12,369 nucleotides of DNA from contig JACDBJ010000582.1 of NCBI GenBank assembly GCA_013695005.1, positions 1 through 12,369 of the forward strand, given 5' to 3'. Under the pieces are notes generated by a model. That model ran no database searches and was not told the origin of the DNA. It was given only the letters and a program-made list of their open reading frames with translations. Below, one piece after another: positions 7,170 to 12,369 of this stretch (the stretch's first letter is position 1; every line of letters begins with the position of its first letter). The position numbers and the translations under genes were made by a program. The DNA is from Pseudonocardiales bacterium. Its GTDB lineage: Bacteria > Actinomycetota > Actinomycetes > Mycobacteriales > Pseudonocardiaceae.

Positions 7170-7431
7170 GAAGGCGACGGTAGCTGCCGTGCTCGTCGGC
7201 TGCACATGATTTGCGGTTCCGCTCCCGCGTCCCGGCGCGCAGGATGATTCTGGTGAGGCGCTGTCTGTGCCATGTGTCCTCGTTGCTGCCGCCCAGTCGG
7301 AACCGACCCGCCGTGTGCCGGTGGCGGACCGCGACGTGAGTTGTGCCGATCTCGACTGGCTCGCGGTGCGCGCGGCGTACCAGCTGCTCGCGAGCGGCAT
7401 CGGCCGGGCCAGGCTGTGTGGATCTCGTCAT
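7159..7431 (-). CDS. Small unknown ORF, 90 aa, coupled to its neighbours
   Basis: ATG 7431 overlaps the TGA of the preceding frame as ATGA, and its TAG overlaps the start of the 118-aa gene by 11 nt. Third-position G/C is high along the frame, better than in the other minus-strand frames here. The product is Arg/His-rich (REQLVRRAHREPVEIGTTHV, then AGRFRLGG) and predicted soluble and basic. I do not recognise it. The plus strand also has an open frame in this area (7267-7479) with fair codon use, so the coding strand is not certain. The overlaps on both sides are the main argument for the minus strand. Confidence 0.4.
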   Translation of the reverse strand: MTRSTQPGPADAAREQLVRRAHREPVEIGTTHVAVRHRHTAGRFRLGGSNEDTWHRQRLTRIILRAGTRERNRKSCAADEHGSYRRLHDP

Positions 7432-7798
7432 TGGCCATTCTCCAAGACGTGGTGGGCGGCGTCGGGGCGGTCCGCGTGATCGTCGGCCCCGGACGGTGAT
7501 ACATCGGCTACCGACGACGGACCGGTACCGGAGTCCGAGGTCGCGATGACAAGAGTGTGGTCGGAATCGCCGGCTGTGGAGGTTGCGGATCGGGTCGTGA
7601 CGCAGGGCGAGCTGCTGGCCCTCGCGGAAGGTGGCGACGGCGGCCACGTCATCGGGGACATCGCGCAGGTCTTTGCCATACGTCGCGCGCGGCCCGTAGG
7701 GCCTGCCCCGCCAGGAGTAGAGCGTCTGCACCGGTATCCGGTGAAAATCCGACCCATCCTGCACCGTCCGCAGCGGCGCGATGAGGTCGAGGCCGCGT
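7428..7798 (-). pseudogene. Frameshifted remnant of an unknown gene
   Basis: From ~7798 to ~7600 one minus-strand frame has very high third-position G/C and protein-like text (DFHRIPVQTLYSWRGRPYGP, then DVAAVATFREGQQLALRHDP). It opens directly after an in-frame TGA, and its first start is GTG 7764 without a ribosome-binding site. Near 7585-7600 the coding signature moves to another frame (AGDSDHTLVIATSDSGTG), which ends with TGA at 7428. A gene damaged by one frameshift and probably lacking its 5' end explains this best. No domain is recognised. A sequencing error is an alternative. Confidence 0.4.
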
Positions 7799-7814
7799 CA
7801 TGCGGTGCGGCCTG

Positions 7815-8255
7815 CTACTTGAGCAAGTGCTCGCAGCGCGACTGGCCGTTCCGGTTGTTTGCTACCTCGTTGCCGTCGACCAAGATCCGGCACTGCCCCA
7901 CGACGTAACGGCCATCGGCTGCCCGCACCGAGCCCGGCACGATCGACACAAGACGGCCGCTCGTGCGCTCGGCTCCGCTAAGCTCCACCACCACCGTCTT
8001 GGACCAGGGGAGCATTACGTTGCTCTCCGATCCGTTGGTGTCCGCAGCGTAGTAGATGTCGGTCGTGCCTTGGCCGCTGACCTCGAGCACCACCGTACGG
8101 CTGGTGTTGGACGCGCGAGTCGGCGAACTGCCCGTCGCGGGCTCCGGAGTTTGAGCTGTCCCGCTGCAGCTTGCGACGAGCCACGCAATGACCAGGATCA
8201 GGACCAACCGGCGGCCGACACGGCCTCTGCTATTCCGTTCAGATGATCGAAGCAC
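7815..8255 (-). CDS. MmpS-like lipoprotein
   Basis: This 146-aa exported protein starts at GTG 8255. A basic N-terminus and hydrophobic stretch (LVLILVIAWL, ~17-26) end in a lipobox V-A-S-C with Cys at ~30, so it is probably a lipid-anchored protein. After a Ser/Thr/Pro linker, residues ~52-146 match the MmpS family: VVLEVSGQGTTDIYYAAD, VMLPWSKTVVVE, then GQCRILVDGNEVANN, and a second Cys near the end, the pair expected to form a disulfide. MmpS proteins of mycobacteria assist MmpL transporters in lipid or siderophore export. No mmpL gene is in the window, and a lipoprotein version differs from the usual single membrane helix. Small broken or overlapping genes follow on the same strand. Confidence 0.8.
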   Translation of the reverse strand: MLRSSERNSRGRVGRRLVLILVIAWLVASCSGTAQTPEPATGSSPTRASNTSRTVVLEVSGQGTTDIYYAADTNGSESNVMLPWSKTVVVELSGAERTSGRLVSIVPGSVRAADGRYVVGQCRILVDGNEVANNRNGQSRCEHLLK

Positions 8256-8262
8256 ACGACTG

Positions 8263-8268
8263 ATTATG
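8263..8268 (-). promoter_or_regulatory. Candidate -10 box of the MmpS-like gene (CATAAT)
   Basis: CATAAT matches five of six bases of TATAAT and ends 7 nt before the GTG at 8255, the spacing of a leaderless transcript. No Shine-Dalgarno is seen before that GTG, which supports the reading. No convincing -35 is present. Confidence 0.4.
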
Positions 8269-8653
8269 TATGTCGAGGCTCTTGGAGATCTCGCGCGGCT
8301 CCGTTAGGACCGACGGTGCTCATCCGCGAGGGTCTCTTGCCTGGGTTACCGCCCGTCGTTCAGCGCGAACGAGGAAGCGAATCGCTGATAGACCGACGCC
8401 ACGTGGTCGCCGCCGAGGCCGATGAGCGATACAAGCGGCGACCACCAGGCATGATCCGGCCCGGTATCAAGCCGCCCACCTGACCGCCACCAGATCGAGC
8501 GCCGGCGAGGCACCGACGGTCGTCGGCGTGGAGCTGACCCGCGGACTGCGGCACCCTCTGCTCGGTCCCGCTTCGGCTGGCCGGGAAATCACGGAGAACG
8601 CCGGTTCCGGTTTGGTGACCGCTCATTGACCCGGGCGAGAAGGCCAGCGGGTA

Positions 8654-8732
8654 CCCGGCACAGCGCGCCGAATCCGTCGTTGATGCCCGGCCGGCGGCTG
8701 CGCACGATGCCGGTTCGGCGCGCTGTACCGGG
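8654..8732. repeat. 19-bp inverted repeat with 41-nt spacer
   Basis: CCCGGCACAGCGCGCCGAA at 8654-8672 is answered by TTCGGCGCGCTGTACCGGG at 8714-8732, with one mismatch. The spacer is GC-rich (GCCCGGCCGGCGGC within it). A 10-bp direct repeat, GAAGGCCAGC, flanks the pair at 8639 and 8739. No gene is convincingly tied to it. Confidence 0.8.
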
Positions 8733-8851
8733 CAGCACGAAGGCCAGCAGGGCAGGGATCTTCAATGACGAAACTCCGGGTCGACAGGGACGCGGTCTGG
8801 CCTCAGCGCGGCGGAGCTTGCGGAACCGGACACCTCCGTGCATCATGCTTC

Positions 8852-8867
8852 CACTAATTAAGTAGTG
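8852..8867. promoter_or_regulatory. Palindromic operator candidate of the GntR operon
   Basis: CACTAATTAAGTAGTG is a 16-bp palindrome with one mismatched pair, centred on TTAA. It is AT-rich against its surroundings and ends just before the ribosome-binding site of the GntR gene. YtrA-type regulators usually repress their own operon through such sites. Binding is inferred. Confidence 0.55.
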
Positions 8868-8881
8868 AAAGGTGGGTGCCA

Positions 8882-9280
8882 GTGATCGAGTTCCGGATCG
8901 ACCGGCGCTCAGGTGTCGCGGCGTACCTACAACTGGTGCAGCAGACCAGGCAAGCGCTGCGTCTGGGGCTGCTCAAACCCGGCGATCGGCTTCCCACCGC
9001 CAAGGAGGTCGTGGCGGCCACGGCGATGAACCCGAACACCGTACTCAAGGCATACCGCGAGCTCGAACGGGACGGGCTGGTCGAGGCACGGCGCGGGCTG
9101 GGCACCTTCGTGCGCCAGTCGCTGGCCAGGCCTGAGGCGGCGTCGGACGGTCAGCTGCGGGCCGAACTGACCGCGTGGATGGACCGGGCGCTGTCTGGCG
9201 CGCTGGAGCACGAGGACGTGGAAGCGCTTTTCAAAGCCGTACTGCAGGAGCACGACTTGCGGACACCAGAGGGGACATGA
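8882..9280 (+). CDS. GntR-family transcriptional regulator, YtrA type
   Basis: This 132-aa repressor-type protein has only the winged helix and a short tail, the hallmark of the YtrA subgroup. Residues ~10-72 show the motif set: SGVAAYLQLVQQTRQALRLG, PGDRLPTAKEVVAATAMNPN, TVLKAYRELERDGLVEARRG and LGTFV. The C-terminal ~55 residues are helical and should form the dimer. GTG 8882 is chosen because AAAGG ends 9 nt before it. Another GTG at 8876 is only 3 nt from that ribosome-binding site. The stop overlaps the next gene's first ATG as ATGA. The palindrome at 8852-8867 is a likely autoregulatory site. The effector is unknown; related systems respond to cell-envelope stress or peptide antibiotics. 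Confidence 0.9.
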   Translation: MIEFRIDRRSGVAAYLQLVQQTRQALRLGLLKPGDRLPTAKEVVAATAMNPNTVLKAYRELERDGLVEARRGLGTFVRQSLARPEAASDGQLRAELTAWMDRALSGALEHEDVEALFKAVLQEHDLRTPEGT

Positions 9281-9282
9281 CC

Positions 9283-10149
9283 ATGACCGAGGGGTCGGCC
9301 GCGCTCGACGCGGCCGGATTGGGTAAACGGTACCGGCGCGGATGGGGTTTGCGGGACTGCACCTTCCAGCTGCCGCCAGGCCGGGTGACGGCGCTGATCG
9401 GGCCGAACGGCGCCGGCAAGAGCACGTTGATGCGGCTTGCCAGCGGGCTGATCCGGCCCACGAGCGGGACCATTCGCGTGCTCGGCCAGAAGCCCGGCCG
9501 GAAGGGCACGCACCGCAAGCTCGCGTTCCTGGCCCAGGACAAGCCGCTGTACCGGTCGTTCACGGTGCAGGAGATGCTCCGCGCCGGAGCCGAGCTCAAC
9601 CCCGGCTGGGACCACGACTACGCGGCGCGGCTCGTCGCCGAGGCTGACGTACCGACCAACGCCCGCATCGGCACGCTCTCCGGCGGTCAGCGCACGCGGG
9701 TGGCCTTGGCGATGGCGCTGGGCAGGCGCCCGGCACTGTTGCTGCTCGACGAGCCGCTCGCCGACCTGGACCCCTTGGCGCGTAAGGAAGTCATGCAGAC
9801 GCTGATGGCCGAGGTCGCCGACATGGGCATGACGGTCGTGCTGTCCTCGCACGTGATCGCCGATCTGGAGGACGTCTGTGACCATCTGCTGCTCCTGGCA
9901 GGTGGTCGAGTGCGGCTGGCCGGGGACATCGAGGATCTGCTCGGCGAGCACCGGCTGATGATCGGATCACGTGACCTCGAGCTGCCGCCGCACACCGTGG
10001 TCGAGGCGAGGACCACCGAGCGCCAGGCGACGGTCCTGGTCCGCACGACCGAACGCGTCGATGCGAATGGCTGGGAAGAGCACAAGCCGACGCTCGAGGA
10101 GCTGGCGCTGGCACACCTGCGCTCGGCACGCAAGGAGGTGGCGGCATGA
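9283..10149 (+). CDS. ABC transporter ATP-binding protein
   Basis: The 288-aa ATPase drives the membrane protein encoded next. Visible motifs are Walker A GPNGAGKST (~40-48), the Q-loop LAQDKPLY (~83-90), the signature LSGGQRTR (~132-139), Walker B LLLLDEPLADLD (~152-163) with the catalytic Glu, and the switch His in VLSSHVI (~190). The last ~80 residues are a typical C-terminal extension of the BcrA/YtrB-like group. Two starts are possible: ATG 9277, which overlaps the GntR stop as ATGA, and ATG 9283, which lies 8 nt after GAGGGG. The second has the better spacing and is used here. Its own TGA overlaps the permease ATG, so the three genes form a coupled operon. The substrate is not evident. 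Confidence 0.93.
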   Translation: MTEGSAALDAAGLGKRYRRGWGLRDCTFQLPPGRVTALIGPNGAGKSTLMRLASGLIRPTSGTIRVLGQKPGRKGTHRKLAFLAQDKPLYRSFTVQEMLRAGAELNPGWDHDYAARLVAEADVPTNARIGTLSGGQRTRVALAMALGRRPALLLLDEPLADLDPLARKEVMQTLMAEVADMGMTVVLSSHVIADLEDVCDHLLLLAGGRVRLAGDIEDLLGEHRLMIGSRDLELPPHTVVEARTTERQATVLVRTTERVDANGWEEHKPTLEELALAHLRSARKEVAA

Positions 10150-11030
10150 CCTGGCTCGCCTGGCGCCAACAGCGCCTGCAGATCCTGATCAGTATTGGGC
10201 TGGTGCTGCTGACCACGGCAGCGCTGGTCTACCTGAGGTTCGACGCAGCGTCCCTGTTGCCGAACCAGGCCGCGGTTCGGGAGCGGTACCAAGGCTTGGT
10301 GTTCAACATGCCGCTCTTCCTGCTGGCACTACCGGTCTTGCTTGGCATGTTCGCCGGTGCACCGCTGTTCGCACGGGAGATCGAGCAGGGCACGCTCGTG
10401 TTCGGCCTCACCCAGTCGATCAGCCGCACTCGCTGGTGGGCGACCAAGCTTGCGGTGGCCGGGCTACCGGTGGCGGTCGCGGTGACGGCGCTGGGCTTGG
10501 TCGGTTCGTGGGCGTTGGAGCCGGTCAACTTCCTGCTGTCCAGCCGGATGAGCACACCGCTGTTCGAGATCCAGGGCACGACGATCGGTGCCTACACCGT
10601 GCTGGCGTTCGCGATCGGCGCGACTGCAGGACTATTGGTGCGCAGCACGCTGGCCGGGATGGCCATCACCCTAGTCACCTACCTGGGCGTGCTGGTCGTG
10701 GTGGCTGACGTCCTGCGGCCCCATTACCAGGCGCCGCTGTACGTCGCCGAGCGGTTCAGGCCCGGCCCCTTGAACCTTCCCTCCGATGCCTGGTTGGTGG
10801 GGCATGGATACCTGGACGCCGCCGGCAACGAAATCTCGGTCTCCCGGATCAACTGCCAGGGTGATATCGCCACGTGCTTCGCTGATCAGGGGGTCGTCCA
10901 ACGGTTCAGCCAGTTCCACCCTGGGGACCGGTTCTGGCCCTTCCAGCTGGCCGAGTCCGGATTGGTCCTCCTGCTGGTGGGCGGGTTGCTCGCACTCGGC
11001 GCATGGGCACTGCGCAGGCGCCTGTCCTAG
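10146..11030 (+). CDS. ABC-2-like transporter permease
   Basis: This 294-aa integral membrane protein is the partner of the ATPase, its ATG sharing 4 nt with the ATPase stop. About six membrane helices can be seen: ~12-31, ~55-76, ~100-122, ~147-167, ~170-190, and the last at ~268-288 ending in RRRLS. An extracytoplasmic loop of about 70 residues before the last helix contains two cysteines (NCQGDIATCF), possibly a disulfide. The segment LFAREIEQGTLVFGLTQSISRTRWW resembles the coupling region typical of such actinomycete permeases next to YtrA regulators. One ATPase and one permease suggest that a homodimer of each forms the exporter. It converges with the PASTA gene and overlaps its annotated end by 4 nt. 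Confidence 0.88.
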   Translation: MTWLAWRQQRLQILISIGLVLLTTAALVYLRFDAASLLPNQAAVRERYQGLVFNMPLFLLALPVLLGMFAGAPLFAREIEQGTLVFGLTQSISRTRWWATKLAVAGLPVAVAVTALGLVGSWALEPVNFLLSSRMSTPLFEIQGTTIGAYTVLAFAIGATAGLLVRSTLAGMAITLVTYLGVLVVVADVLRPHYQAPLYVAERFRPGPLNLPSDAWLVGHGYLDAAGNEISVSRINCQGDIATCFADQGVVQRFSQFHPGDRFWPFQLAESGLVLLLVGGLLALGAWALRRRLS

Positions 11031-11476
11031 CTCGTAGATCGACGCTCTGATCCCGGGATCAGAGCGTCACCAGGAGCGACCGACGGCGCCGGGATCATGC
11101 TCACTCGGTTGCCGGGCCGACTTAGTGGTACTCCCGGCTGTTGATCGGGTTGGTCTGGGTCACGCTCGGCGTGGAGGACGTGTGACTGTGGCAACGGTCG
11201 CCGTGGTTCTCGGTCTCCGGCTCCGCCGTCATCCGGAAACTTCTCGAACTTGATCGTCACCACCGCTCCTCGGGGCAGGCGGTGTCCGGACATCGAATCT
11301 TGAGCGGTGACTACCCAGGTGCCGGGCCAGGTCAGGGCGCCCAGTGGCGGTCCGTCCAGGTCTGCGCTGGTAACGACGATGCCGATCTCGTGCCCCACCA
11401 GCCGAGCAACGGGCACGGTCAGGCCGACGAGGTTGGGCACCTCGACCCGTTCGGCGTCGGTCGGTGACTGCGGCAT
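11027..11476 (-). CDS. Small PASTA-domain protein, uncertain 3' end
   Basis: ATG 11476 is preceded by AGGAGG four bases away, a strong start; the open frame further upstream is ignored. Residues ~8-75 form one PASTA domain: VEVPNLVGLTVPVARLVGHE, then GIVVTSADLD, WPGTWVVTAQDSM, and LPRGAVVTIKFE. PASTA domains bind peptidoglycan or beta-lactam-like ligands in kinases and transpeptidases. Here the domain stands alone, with no signal peptide or membrane helix, a form known in actinomycetes without a settled role. Codon use is normal until ~11240. Beyond that, third-position G/C collapses in this frame and becomes almost complete in the next one (11122-11232). The true end may therefore be shorter or frameshifted, and the 149-aa length is a maximum. 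Confidence 0.7.
   Translation of the reverse strand: MPQSPTDAERVEVPNLVGLTVPVARLVGHEIGIVVTSADLDGPPLGALTWPGTWVVTAQDSMSGHRLPRGAVVTIKFEKFPDDGGAGDREPRRPLPQSHVLHAERDPDQPDQQPGVPLSRPGNRVSMIPAPSVAPGDALIPGSERRSTS
11041..11068. terminator. Perfect 28-bp palindrome between convergent genes
   Basis: GACGCTCTGATCCC is followed at once by its exact reverse complement, 10 nt after the permease stop. As RNA it would fold into a stem of up to 12 bp with a CCGG loop. There is no T-tract on either side. The position suggests a bidirectional terminator or mRNA-end hairpin serving the permease operon and the PASTA gene. The longest PASTA reading frame runs through it. Confidence 0.6.
11122..11232 (-). CDS. Possible 36-aa ORF or frameshifted PASTA tail
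   Basis: ATG 11232 to TAA 11124-11122 overlaps the PASTA frame in a different frame. Nearly every codon ends in G or C (for example AAC CCG ATC AAC AGC CGG), the pattern of real genes in this window. The product is polar with HGDRCHSH near the middle and ends in TNPINSREYH. A GAGAAG lies ~8 nt before the ATG. It may be a separate small protein or the original C-terminus of the PASTA protein after a one-base change. No homologue is recognised. Confidence 0.4.
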   Translation of the reverse strand: MTAEPETENHGDRCHSHTSSTPSVTQTNPINSREYH

Positions 11477-11880
11477 GTGGCCTCCTGCGTTCACGGTCTC
11501 CCAAATAGAAGCAGACGCCAGACTCTGTGAACGCGGTCGATACAGACACGCCCATCTGCACCGTGATCTTGACGTAGGTTTCGTCGTCAAACCCTTTGAT
11601 CGCCTGGCGCGTGCGTACCCTCGGGCGGCGCGTGTCGTTGGGATAGCTAGGGGTGGACTCGCGACGATCGTGCTGAACGGGGGACATCGAGGATGGCAAG
11701 GTGTCGCTCGTCGATCATGGGATCGATTGGGCGCATGGCGTCGTCTGCACTGCGTTCGTGACCTCGAACCGAGCGTGGCTGCCAAGCTGCCAAGTGATCA
11801 CGGCGAACCGATCTTTGTGGGCCACTGCATCGAGGAAGAAGATCGTACATCTGCTGGCAGCCAGTTGGAGAATCATAAGA
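11477..11880. other. Intergenic stretch without a supported gene
   Basis: About 400 bp separate the divergent PASTA and SH3-like genes, so both promoters should lie here. A minus-strand frame covering ~11495-11610 reads moderately like protein (DETYVKITVQMGVSVSTAF) but has no supported start or stop, and it runs on into the PASTA gene. I could not place a clear -35/-10 pair. Third-position G/C is not raised in any long frame. Confidence 0.4.
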
Positions 11881-12258
11881 ATGCGATTGGAGATGAAGGT
11901 GAAGAGTTCTGCTGTGAGACTCGTTGTACTTCTCGCAACCGCCGGGATCTTCGCGGTCGGCGGCACTGCGTCATCGGCGATGGCAGCTGACCTGCCCGGC
12001 GATTTCACCCGCGATAGGGTCAACATCCGCACCGATCCCAGCGGCGGCCGGGACGTACCCATCGTGGGCCAGGGTCTGCGGTCGCACGCAATCACCATCC
12101 ACTGCTACGTGAACGGGGGCCGACCAGTGAGTGAGCCGTCCACCGGCAACGCGGGAAACCTTTGGTGGTACCTGACTGATCACACCATCGGCAAGACCGG
12201 ATACGTGTGGGGAACTTATGCGCATCCGACCTCGGAGGCGCCACGTTCCCGGTGCTGA
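11881..12258 (+). CDS. Small secreted protein with SH3-like domain
   Basis: This 125-aa protein starts at ATG 11881, with TTGGAG 10 nt upstream; the ATG at 11893 is an alternative. Residues 1-35 are a signal peptide: basic start (KVKSSAVR), hydrophobic core LVVLLATAGIFAVGG, and an A-M-A cleavage site before ADLPGDF. The mature part (~44-113) resembles bacterial SH3 domains of actinomycete secreted proteins: RVNIRTDPSGGRDVPIVGQG, ITIHCYVNGG, LWWYLTDHTIGKTGYVWGTY. Such domains often bind cell-wall peptides, but no enzyme domain is attached here. There are two cysteines, at ~75 and at the very C-terminus. Confidence 0.85.
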   Translation: MRLEMKVKSSAVRLVVLLATAGIFAVGGTASSAMAADLPGDFTRDRVNIRTDPSGGRDVPIVGQGLRSHAITIHCYVNGGRPVSEPSTGNAGNLWWYLTDHTIGKTGYVWGTYAHPTSEAPRSRC

Positions 12259-12278
12259 TCACCCGGGCAGTCGGGTGA
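12259..12278 (+). terminator. Short hairpin after the SH3-like gene
   Basis: TCACCCG and CGGGTGA form a 7-bp stem with a 6-nt loop immediately after the stop codon. There is no T-tract. It could end transcription weakly or protect the mRNA 3' end. The remaining ~90 bp of the window show no gene. Confidence 0.35.
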
Positions 12279-12369
12279 GCATCTTGCCGATTGTCCCGGT
12301 GCGGCGCCCGCCAGACGGCTCGCGGCGAAGGCCGGTATGCGAGACAACGGCCGGGCGCGAAGGTGAATC

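Larger units (their letters stand above)
8256..8875. other. Gene-poor stretch with possible coding remnant
   Basis: About 600 bp lie between the MmpS-like gene and the GntR operon. On the plus strand 8426-8629 is open without an ATG and has good third-position G/C in its second half (PTVVGVELTRGLRHPLLGPA), ending at TGA 8627-8629. It may be the tail of a lost gene, but I recognise no family. The open frames at 8589-8846 (-) and 8626-8865 (+) have composition typical of shadows. The stretch also holds an inverted repeat and the GntR operator candidate, listed separately. Confidence 0.5.

Noticed and set aside
7267..7479. Plus-strand 70-aa frame
   Set aside because: Codon use is fair, but it lacks overlap logic with neighbours; kept only as an alternative to the minus-strand 90-aa ORF.
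8589..8865. Open frames on both strands over the inverted repeat
   Set aside because: Composition is typical of shadow frames, there are no recognisable motifs, and the repeat explains part of the open length.
11477..11785. Upstream extension of the PASTA frame
   Set aside because: AGGAGG precedes ATG 11476, and the extension is Arg/Ser-rich with poor codon bias.
11701..11880. Upstream extension of the SH3-like protein
   Set aside because: It would bury the signal peptide inside the protein; ATG 11881 has a ribosome-binding site and gives a normal export signal.

Overview
This window is high-GC DNA from an actinobacterium. GTG starts, strong third-position G/C, a DUF5753-type helix-turn-helix regulator, an LCP protein with a long disordered N-terminus, a YtrA-type GntR/ABC cassette, an MmpS-like protein and a PASTA protein all fit. 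A Pseudonocardiales-like host is my best guess, made from gene style alone.

The left part (1-5783) looks like ordinary chromosome. A 5'-truncated XRE/DUF5753 regulator (+) converges on a minus-strand series read as dusB (tRNA-dihydrouridine synthase), a GGDEF diguanylate cyclase, an LCP (LytR-CpsA-Psr) cell-wall ligase and phoU. The phoU promoter region carries a direct repeat (GTTCA units 11 nt apart) that matches the actinobacterial PHO box. The block ends at a tRNA-Lys(UUU) gene divergent from dusB.

From 5784 to about 8880 the sequence becomes a patchwork. Just after the tRNA come four ~17-bp direct repeats, then a decayed IS481-family transposase with a frameshift and internal loss. A hairpin at its 5' end could mask the ribosome-binding site. 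Beyond it, a run of small minus-strand genes or remnants overlap each other: an MmpS-like lipoprotein, a frameshifted remnant, a small unknown ORF and a conserved-looking hypothetical. About 600 bp with no convincing gene follows and contains a 19-bp inverted repeat.

The right part holds a compact operon at 8882-11030: a YtrA-type GntR repressor, an ABC ATPase and an ABC-2-like permease. The genes are coupled by ATGA overlaps and preceded by a 16-bp palindrome that is a good operator candidate. It converges on a small PASTA-domain gene. A 28-bp perfect palindrome sits at the junction, and codon use suggests that the last ~110 bp of PASTA-side coding is really in another frame, giving a possible 36-aa ORF. 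A small secreted SH3-like protein closes the window.

I do not see a complete new defence or biosynthetic system. The most interesting signals are the PHO box with possible leaderless phoU, the frame switch at the PASTA 3' end, the GntR operator, the repeat array and hairpin of the IS481 relic, and the orphan MmpS-like lipoprotein.
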